A stretch of 64,000 nt of DNA from Symsagittifera roscoffensis. Lineage: Eukaryota > Xenacoelomorpha > Acoela > Convolutidae. The stretch spans positions 18,101,613-18,165,612 of the forward strand of contig NC_087071.1 in NCBI RefSeq assembly GCF_963678635.1. The letters are read 5' to 3'. The notes under the pieces were generated by a model, which saw nothing but the letters and a program-made list of their open reading frames with translations, was not told where the DNA came from and searched no databases. The translations under genes were made by a program, and so were the position numbers. Of the stretch, positions 55,989-64,000 are shown one piece after another (position 1 is the first letter of the stretch; every line of letters starts with the position of its first letter).

Positions 55989-58856
55989 ATGAATATCCTT
56001 GCTTACATTGTCAGAAGTATTCTTGAGTATCAACGGCGGACAACCTTCTCTAATGCTGTCCAAGTAAAAAACGCTTATCAAGTCATCTGCCTAACTGAAA
56101 CCTGGTTGACAGATAGCATTTCTGACAAACTACGTTATCCACCGAAAGAGCAGACCGAGTGACAAAGGCTTGACAAAACATGATGGCGTACTCATAGCAG
56201 TAAACCGTAACATTCCAAGCAGCCAAATCAATTCCGCGTTTCAAGATTGTGTTACCATCCGCATATCACTGAACAAGCCGATTTTAATATGCTGCATCTA
56301 CAGCGCTTCTTCAAACAGTACCTTCACATGGGGAATCTCAGATCTAATCGAACTCCTAAAATTCCTGAGGCGTAAGCAATTTGAACAAAGTGCAATTTGT
56401 TCGTATATAGTTGGAGATATAAATTTTAACTGTACTCACTGGCCGTCAATGACTTCAACTTCTCTAGATGAGCAGTCAATCCTTGACGAACTCAGTGAGT
56501 CAAACTTCCAACAACTAATAAAAACCCCTGATGGAATATCACTAGACATTCTCCTAAGTAACAAACCGCAATTTGTCACCAGCGTAAAACTTGATAACCG
56601 TCTGAGTAGTCTATTCAGTTCCGACCATTTGCCACTCCGTGCCAAAGTCTCATTTGACTACCGCCCTGTTCATAAAAAAACACCAGCCATCAAACAAAAA
56701 CTAGATTTTCGCATTTTCGCGTACAAGAAAGCAAAATGGGAAGAAGTGAATGAATTCATTCGTCAACACCCCTTCCAACCATTTTGCTTAAGCAACGTTG
56801 AACTGATGCTCCATAATTGGTACGAGTGGTTATACGAAATACTATAGGACCTGCTACCTATCACTACAAAACACAGGTCTGAACTAGCTCCTTGGGTGGG
56901 AAGCGATTCCTCCAACCTTATCAAGAAATTAAATACACTCCAACTTAAAAATCAGCGAAAACCTACCCCATCGAACGAAGGCAAAATTGAAAATCTGCAA
57001 ACTGAATTAACACTGTTCCTTCAAAATGACCAGCATCTCCACAAAATAATGCTTTATGAGAATAGGAAATTTAGCGAAACACAACGATATCTGAAATCGA
57101 TCACCAAGTCTCGCATGATCCCTTCAGAGATCTTCCTAGATCAAAAAATAGCCAAAACAGACGCTCAAAAAGCTGAACTGTTTAACATATATTTTCAATA
57201 GTTTTCACACGAAAGGCCAACGTTGGGAAAGCAGAACGACAAGATAACGTTCTTCTGAACAGTATCAATTTCACAATCGATGAAATAGACGATGCCCTGA
57301 ACGAGCTGCATGTAATTAAGGCAAATGGACCAGACATGATCGGTAATACTCTTCTGAAAAACCTCTCAGAGTCACTACCAAAATCACTTCACTTACTGTT
57401 CAACTTGATTGAAAATAAAGCGATATTTCCAACAAAATGGAAAATCAGCGAAATCGCACCAGTTTTTAAAGACGGGGATAAACAAGACGTATCAAATTAC
57501 AGACTGATCAGCCTGTTCTCAGCAGTGTCAAAACTGCTTGAGAAACTAATATTTGATAAACTGGCCCCAATTGTCTACCCAACCCTAACACCAGACCAAT
57601 ACTGTTTTAGACCTAAACGATCGACGATAACAAACCTAATAGAGTATCTACACCAGATATTTAGCTGCCTAGATTCGCCAAACTGCAACTACCTGAACAC
57701 CATCTACTTGGACTTTCAAAAAACTTTTGACAAATTCTCGCACGGAATCCTCATGGAGAAATTATCGACTTCTGGAATTGGAGGAAATTGTTTACCTCTG
57801 ATATGCAGCTACCTCTCGAACAGGAAGCAAACAGTGAGGCTGAATGACACAATTTCCGGAGAGCTGGAAGTCTTCAGCGGCGTTCCCCAGGGCTCTATAC
57901 TCGGGCCGCTTCTCTTCCTAGTCTTCATAAATGATCTACCGTCCTGTGTCATGTCCGCAACATTTGGTTATGCAGACGACTACAAAATTGTTGGAGACAA
58001 CCCTTTAACTCTCAGCATAGATGTTAGGAGACTTTGGAGTTGGTGTGAGGAAAACTGCATGTCAATGAACCTGACGAAAAGTAAGGCCCTCTGTATCAAA
58101 GGATCAGCTAAGATTGCACTCCCCAGTTACAGCTTCGAAACCACTGAAGTAATGAAAGATCTGCGCATCCTGATAACCGACACGCTCTCTTGGACTCAAC
58201 ACGCAAAAAAGAGGGCTGAAAAAGCCTTAAACGCTCTCTTCGTACTCGAAAGGAATCTCTCAAAGGCGAATTTCGCGACCAGAAAAAACGCATATATCTG
58301 TTACGTTGTGCCAATTCTGTGCTACGGTTCAGCTATCTGGAAATCATCAAAAGGTGACTAGGGAATCATAGAAAGTGTGCAGCGGAAAGCGATCTCGTGG
58401 ATTTTCATGACAAGCAATAGCCAAATCTCCTATAAAGGCAAACTCGTGAAACTTAACATCCTTCCTTTGTCTCTATACTAAGAGCTTCATGTTGGACTGC
58501 TGTTTGGAAAAATACTAGCTGGAAAAGTTGACATCGATTGGAGAAGCCATGTAAGCGTCACTGACGTTGGAAACCGAAGAGCTCAATTGACACGAAATTT
58601 CGTCTGCAAACAAATGCGTCTGAGGAAGTGCGAGTCGGATTTCTAGTTTCGGGCATGTCGTCTCGCTAATCTGTACAACGAATACTTTAAATGTGACATT
58701 TTGTTTGAACCAGAATGCAAAAACAGACTTCTAGGAATGTACACAAAATTTTTCAAAACTCGCTACAACGAATCAGACACATGCACTTGGCGCATTTTAT
58801 GCGAATGCAACAACTGTAGAGACCTGAGGAAACTTACACTTATAACTGAAAACTAA
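55989..58856 (+). pseudogene. LINE B ORF2: APE endonuclease, reverse transcriptase, C-terminal Cys motif
   Basis: ATG at 55989 with VICLTETWLTDS (APE). After a frameshift near 56140 come SDKGLTKHDGVLIAVNRN, YIVGDINFNCTHW and SSDHLPLRAK. A TAG at 56845 interrupts the linker. A TAG at 57199 is followed by a frame change near 57205. RT motifs: FKDGDKQDVSNYRLISL, FRPKRST, TIYLDFQKTFD, GVPQGSILGPLLF, FGYADDYKIVGD and LTKSKALCIKG. Further in-frame stops are TAG 58359, TAA 58479 and TAG 58644. The ORF ends with CTWRILCECNNC and TAA at 58854. The catalytic YADD is intact, so decay postdates insertion. Confidence 0.85.
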
Positions 58857-58999
58857 ACTTTGAACAATATAATGACTGGGTTTTATGCGAACCCTTTTTG
58901 TTTTAAATTCCTAAATCCTTTGTTATTATTATTATTAATAATGGTGCTTTTTCGATAAAAGTAACCCGGCTTGAGAAAAATTGAACCATACGTCAAAGT

Positions 59000-59606
59000 G
59001 TGGCGTCAAAAATACGGCAAAATTCTATAGCATTTGAGAAGTCAAATCTCTTGCGAAAAAAAAATTACGAGATTTCTCCGATGAGATCGACAAAAGTAAA
59101 GCAGAACTATTTTCAATGTTCTTATCTTCTATGTATACAAAGTCGACAACATTCATTGAAAGGGACAGTGGCAATGATGGTGTAAAACTATTTAATTCTG
59201 TCAAGTTTCTGAAAGAGGAAATTATTGATTTTTTCATGGATTTGGACATAAACAAGAGTAAAAGACCTGACGAAATTTCACCGATACTGTATAATATACG
59301 CAATAAATCTGAAACAAGACATCATTTCAAGAAACAAAAAAGTGAGGTCGCAGTAAGCTTCTATGTTTCGAATTACAGAAACGAGAGACAGTTCGCTCAG
59401 AGTTTGAATAGTAATGTACCAGTAGAGCTACAAAATGCATCAACAATTATTTTGAAAGTAAATCTTAATTTTTATAGACCTCAACACGCGATTTACATCA
59501 AACCCCTCTATTATTTGAGATGTAGAAGGATAGAAAGACACCTTAAAGTTTTTTAAATCAACAGATTAAAATTGTACCATTCGCCCAGACATTACACAGT
59601 GACGAA
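59000..59606 (+). pseudogene. LINE family C, internally deleted copy
   Basis: 59030-59296 encodes the N-terminal part of an RT region (SKAELFSMFLSSMYTKSTTF, INKSKRPDEISP). It is fused at 59296 to an RT C-terminal piece (VAVSFYVSNYRNERQFAQSL, NVPVELQNAST) and then to the 3'-UTR module to 59606. The RT catalytic core is deleted. The first part repeats at 61010-61310, the second at 50690, the third at 52474. Confidence 0.75.
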
Positions 59607-59909
59607 GCAAAGAAAAAAAACCTATTGACAACTGGCAGGCGTTAGTTACCCTAGTTCTACTCGTTTTTAACGGTCTAGACCTAGCCAGTTAGTTTTCTGG
59701 TCTGTATAGGGCTAAGTACAAAGTTACCACTTTTACGCCATCACTCAAACGATTTTTGATCAGCTTTCGTTTACATGCAAAGTAACCACATAGCTGAGTC
59801 TCGGATCCCCAGACTACATGATTACTCTTGTAATTGTAAATTGGTAAATTGTACGTCTTACAAAGACAAATATGAAAAATATAATTAAAGTGTTTTTTTA
59901 CGGGTTGTG
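59607..59909. other. Spacer, no gene seen
   Basis: Unique-looking sequence between the family C copy and the exon-like ORF at 59917. No supported features. Confidence 0.4.
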
Positions 59910-59916
59910 TTAAGAT

Positions 59917-60108
59917 TCAGTCAAGCCAAGAGTCTTGGCACATAGAAGCGATGTCACATTGGCTTGGGCGGCAACCTGATAATGATGAACCTTCCAGGTA
60001 AATCCTGGCTTTCTGGAAGGAGATGCAGTGTCGTATGTGATCCTCATCAACGATCTGGAGCCTACAAAGCCGGCAGACACAGTCCATATACATTTTAAAC
60101 CCTTTTTC
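59917..60108 (-). CDS. Possible terminal exon with a small Cys/His zinc-binding motif
   Basis: From an acceptor-like TATTGTACAG|GAA the minus strand opens for 63 codons and stops at TGA (59917). The peptide contains MDCVCRLCRLQIVDEDHIRH and CISF, a C-x2-C...H-x-C arrangement that could bind one zinc ion, and then LEGSSLSGCRPSQCDIASM. The polypyrimidine tract is weak and no partner exon is identified. It may be a host gene's last exon or a transposon zinc finger. Confidence 0.3.
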   Translation of the reverse strand, partial: EKGFKMYMDCVCRLCRLQIVDEDHIRHCISFQKARIYLEGSSLSGCRPSQCDIASMCQDSWLD

Positions 60109-60563
60109 CTGTACAATATTATATATTTCGCAATTATAACATCCAATTTTAGTGCATATAAAATTATGACATCCCGATGTGTAGTATAACGCAAAGATAC
60201 GTCTATGTCGCGTGTTGGCCCTGCCTCAGGCCAAGGTAATCATTGAAGTAGAGGTTATCAAGAAGGAGTCTCGTGGAGCTGAAAACAGAGATTCCAGCCC
60301 ATTTTTTTGAAAGATTCCAGCCCGGGTTTGATTACTATTAACAACACGGCTGGAAAACCATAATTTACTCTTTTCTCTTTTCTAACTACTCATACTCTGA
60401 AATACTATACAATATGGAGTTCATTAAATCGTTCAGGGCATTACAGTAGGTAAAAATATGTTTTTAACAGTCTCCAACAAATTCCAATAGTCTCTGGGCA
60501 CCTGGCCTCCAACTCCGTGTTCCCCCGGGGATAACGCCATCTTCCCAATTTTGTGGCACGGGG

Positions 60564-60977
60564 GGTACGGATCCGCTCCGGATGTCCTACTGGACGTTCC
60601 CTCCGCATGATATCTCTCAGATAAGCGTCTTATCGTGTCTTGTTACCACGATAAGATGCTTCGTATTTCTCGTGTTATTTGTTCAACTGATTTTCGTCTT
60701 ATTAATTCGGTTGTCTGCTTTTTTTGTATTTTCTGTCCAAAAGAACCCTTTCTTGCATTTTTGAGAAATAACTTAGCTCCAATAGAAATATTAAAAAATT
60801 TAATTTCTGGAATATTCCAACCCTCCTTTTCATAACAAATTCCCTGTTAAGGTCTCTATCATCTTTTTTCGTTTCCATCGGCGGGTTTGACTGTGCCAAT
60901 CCGGGGAATGGCACAAATGCAACTAAATTTTTCTAAGAAAACTTTTTTATTTTTTTGAATATGAAATTATGATTGGT
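60564..60977 (+). repeat. 410-bp dispersed module, copy 2
   Basis: Second copy of 52611-53019, ending in TTATGATTGGTGC, immediately before the family C segment at 61 kb. In both copies a TGATTGG end is shared, which may mark the boundary of the module. Confidence 0.85.
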
Positions 60978-62412
60978 GCTTTTTAGATAAAAATTGATCC
61001 ATACGTCAAAGTATGGCGTCAAAAATACTGCAATTTTTTGAAGCATTTGAGAAGTCAAATCTCTCGCGAAAAAAATTTACAAGAATTTCTCCGATGAGAT
61101 CGACAAAAGTAAAGCAGAACTATTTTCAATCTTCTTATCTTCTATGTATACAAAGTCGACAACATTCATTGTAAGGAACAGTGGCAATGATTGTGTAAAA
61201 CTATTTAATTCTGTCAAGTTTCTGAAAGAGGAAATTAATAATTTTGCATGGATTGGACATAAACAAGAGTAAAAGACCTGACAAAATTTCATCGATACTG
61301 TATAATATAAGGTGCACTCTCTTTCTTATTTTTTATCAGTTATTCAAAATGATTCGAAACAGGCAACTATAGAACATTTTTTTAAAAAGCAATAAAATAA
61401 AAAAAAAACTACAGACCGGTTTTTCTTATCAATATTTTCGAGAATATAGCAAGGATTTTTTTAGAAGACGCTGTGATGATTACCATGCTTTTCTTTCATG
61501 CAGCACAGTTTGGCTTTGGTAAAAGAGGATCAACGATTCTCCAATTAATCATCTTTTTGCGAAAAAAATACCAGGCCTTGAAAGTCAAATTGATGTTGCT
61601 ATGATCTTTACTGACTACAATAAGGCTTTTGACAGTGTGGATTGAGGTCTGCTTTTTAGATAAAACTATGAAACTGGAATCAGAAACAAGCTCCTCAAAT
61701 GAATCGAATCAGTTCTGATAAATCGTGTACAAGTTGCGCTCACGAACAGAGTGTACTCATCACCAAAAAAGTTACTAGCGGTGTCCTGCGAGGGAGTATT
61801 TTCGGGACCCATACAGTTTTTTGTTTGTTTTTAACTACCTTAGGAAAACATGCGCACATTTATAACTTCTTTTTTTCCGATGTAGCCAATTTTTTAATCG
61901 TACGTTTAAGCTTTATAGATTTAAAAAGTGATTTAAATGTGTTGTACGACTGACCTGATAGAAACAACATGCCTTTCAATATGGTTAAATGTTTCCTAAT
62001 CAAAATGTGCAGAAGGTAAATCAACTGCTTTTCGGAAATGAACTGAATAAAACCGAGGAAACCCAATCTGAGTTGGGTATGATGCTTCCCTGCGCTTTAA
62101 AATGGAGTTTGTTTATAAATTAGGTTTGCTTCAAAGCAATTTGTTTTTTTTTTCATATGATAAAAAGAAGCGTAATCAAATCTCGGAAAACAGCAAAACT
62201 GGTCTATGATCATACCAAAACTCACGCCTGCAAGTCCCTGTAATCGATTGAATACTTGTAATTTTATGGAGCTTGAAAATGTTTCAAGGCGTTTAGTTAA
62301 ATGGATAATACCGCAAATGGACTGGTACAAAACATCACTAAAACCGCTGCCAATCTACATAAAGATTAACAACCTACTGCTGCTATCAAAAAAATACGAC
62401 GCTGACATATAA
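60978..62412 (+). pseudogene. LINE family C, heavily decayed copy with most of the RT domain
   Basis: Reading across many frameshifts and stops: SKAELFSIFLSSMYTKSTTF (61.1 kb), NYRPVFL (61.4), FHAAQFGFGKRGSTILQLI (61.5), IFTDYNKAFDSVD (61.6), VALTNRVYSSPKKVTSGVLR (61.7), a degenerate YADD region FFSDVANF (61.88), and VKWIIPQMDWYKTSLKPLPI (62.3) near the end. Unlike the 59 kb copy it keeps the region between the RT start and end, showing that the 59 kb copy is a deletion product. Confidence 0.75.
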
Positions 62413-64000
62413 GACTTATCATCATATTCAAGTACCTCGCGTATTTGTATATTTCAGCTCCAGAGGCCAAACAAGAAAACTTTTGGAGGACGAATTCTTT
62501 TAACAAACGTTTCGGCTAAAAAGTGCAATCAAAATTGTTGTGAGAGAAACAAGCAGACTGAAAAACTAATATTGTGATTAATTTGATGAAACTTTGAGAA
62601 GGACTATGAAAAAACGGAACAAACGCACATAGATAATAGCTTACGATTGCACATTAAACGACTGTAGAAGAAAAACTTCACCATAAAACAAACAACTGAC
62701 GGCGGAAACCCCTTGTGTTATGCGAAAAAAAAAGCCCTACTACTACTAATATATAGATACAGTGTTTTTTTAGCAGGAAAATCTGAAAAAAAATTCACAA
62801 TTGAAGAAAAATTCAGTCATTTATTTCGTGATATTTAGTTTTTGATGTTCCATATTTCGATAGTGGAGTAAAGAGGTGGACGCTAGAAATCAATCTGATC
62901 TTATTGAACTTGAATTATCCCATCAAAGTGATACAAAGCCTTGAGAAGGAATTTACATGATCACATCCAAAATATGTTTATCTACATCAAGTCAACACAC
63001 AACATGCTACAAATGGCGTCATACCACATCGCTATAAGACTCTGACATTCTTAATAATCTGCATTATTAAGATATGACCTAAGATAAAAATCGGTTTTCC
63101 GACTTCCAATGATATTTCTCAAATTGGAACTTTTTCTCCTGTGTTTGAAAAGTGTTAGGACGCAGGACGGTCCTGCCAACCAACCAGCTTAAACCATACT
63201 AAAAAGTAACGTCTTGTTCCTTCTGGGTTTTCAGTTGTTATTGGTCCTGAATACTTAAATTAGGAAACTCTCTGGTTAGAAACAACAACGAAGTAGCCAC
63301 CCTCTTCGAGAGACTATTCAAGTTTTTTCAAACCACAACAAAGCGAACGGTTCTCTTACATGGTCAAAAAAATCATGCAAGCTGGATTACTCTGAAAGAG
63401 CTCCACTGAAGCCTTCCTATATAAGAAGTAGGTGTTTTTAAAAACACAAACAAATTTACAGCGCCAACTCGTAGTAGCAGAGTTTTTATACCCAAAGAAT
63501 CTAAGTTTTTCATCAAGTTTCGTTTTATGCTTAGCTAGCTCGTTTGTTCACTTTAAAAATCTACGCATGAAGCAATTTTGAGTTTTTCTCCTTCTCTTTT
63601 TGGGGCAATCTATTTCCATCTTTTCTATTGTTTTTGTCGTTTAGAAGTTCTAGAATTTCCAAATTGTTTCAAATCGTCGTTGTTTTTTTCTCTTATGACA
63701 TGGACTCTGCGCTCTCGTTCACAGCGTCTTGCAGTACGTCAGTTGCCATCCTTACGCTGCTGGAAACAGTCCTCCAACATTTTTTCTGTTCTAACCTCTG
63801 TTTGCAACAGTGTCGCGTATCGACAGTAGTTTCTATATATCCGCAAAAGCTGTTGTGATGGCGCAACGTCACTTTTCATTCTGGGTTGTCTTTCAAGGTT
63901 TCTTCTTTCTGCCTGCCGTCACAACCAATTTGTTCGAGGCTCCTTTCAATGTTGCTTTCAGTGCGTTCAGATGGGTCACGAAAGCTCGCTTGAAAGCTTC
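62413..64000. other. Mostly featureless; possible LINE 3' remnants and a weak family B match
   Basis: 62450-62580 may be the tail of family C (RPNKKTFGGRILLTNVSAKK). A (CTA)n microsatellite at 62737-62750 resembles LINE tails in this window. 62815-62880 (GATGTTCCATATTTCGATAG) weakly matches dispersed family B. The remainder shows no supported gene except the short ORF listed separately. Confidence 0.35.
63739..63879 (-). CDS. Short exon-like ORF, 46 residues, unknown
   Basis: An ATG at 63879 opens MKSDVAPSQQLLRIYRNYCR, then YATLLQTEVRTEKMLEDCFQ, QRKDGN and TGA. Composition is charged and helix-prone, unlike the surrounding sequence. A donor-like AGC|GTAAGG occurs near its end, so it could be a first coding exon. 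Just upstream on the same strand another charged frame (FRDPSERTESNIERSLEQ) is also open. No family recognised. Confidence 0.22.
   Translation of the reverse strand: MKSDVAPSQQLLRIYRNYCRYATLLQTEVRTEKMLEDCFQQRKDGN

Larger units (their letters stand above)
55077..58950 (+). mobile_element. Nearly full-length LINE (family B, same clade as family A) with ORF1 and APE/RT ORF2, broken
   Basis: A single plus-strand element with ORF1 (55077-55976), ORF2 (55989-58856) and a (TTA)n tail at about 58922-58938. Domain order PHD-like finger, coiled coil, then APE endonuclease, RT and a C-terminal Cys motif places it in the CR1/L2/Jockey-like group of APE-type LINEs. ORF2 has at least two frameshifts and several stops, so it is inactive. 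The ORF upstream of it (53.2-55.0 kb) may or may not belong to it. Confidence 0.85.

Overview
This is an AT-rich eukaryotic window with spliced minus-strand genes, a large satellite array and many degraded transposons. It looks like an invertebrate animal nuclear genome. Evidence for an animal is a four-MBT-repeat Polycomb-type protein, an hnRNP U-type SPRY exon, several non-LTR retrotransposon families and a hAT element. I cannot name the phylum from sequence alone.

Layout. 1-8411: an 886-bp sequence occurs twice (1 and 7526, about 99% identical), each copy running directly into a 166-bp satellite. Between the copies (4257-7525) lie two exons of a minus-strand gene with an Asn/Ser-rich N-terminal region and the start of an hnRNP U-like SPRY domain. 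Its next exon would lie beyond the first satellite array. 887-4256 holds about 20 monomers and 8412-23680 about 90, with several different higher-order periods along the second array. 23.7-26.9 kb is gene-poor with one SINE-like repeat and a LINE 3' fragment. 26965-28359 is an intact single-exon F-box/leucine-rich-type gene on the plus strand.

29583-46203 is the best-supported gene: eight minus-strand exons with continuous splice phases encoding four MBT repeats and an acidic tail. It is incomplete at its 5' end. Its introns are full of repeats: a 1890-bp tandem duplication, a degenerate 150-185-bp tandem repeat, tRNA-Leu-derived SINE-like copies, a second dispersed family of about 300 bp, and an inverted-repeat/poly-C element.

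47.3-64 kb is a graveyard of mobile elements: a decayed coding stretch of unknown identity (47.3-48.2 kb), a 5'-truncated LINE (minus, 49.0-49.7), a LINE carrying a restriction-like endonuclease (minus, 51.1-52.4), a nearly full-length but broken LINE with ORF1 plus an APE/RT ORF2 (plus, 55.1-58.9), shuffled pieces of another LINE (50.7, 59.0-59.6, 61.0-62.5), and a 1152-bp deleted hAT element with perfect 8-bp target duplications that split an older ORF. Two short exon-like minus-strand ORFs (59.9-60.1 and 63.7-63.9) are uncertain.

The host genes (MBT chromatin reader, hnRNP U-like, F-box) do not form an evident pathway. The window reads as heterochromatin-like or pericentromere-like sequence with a few embedded genes.
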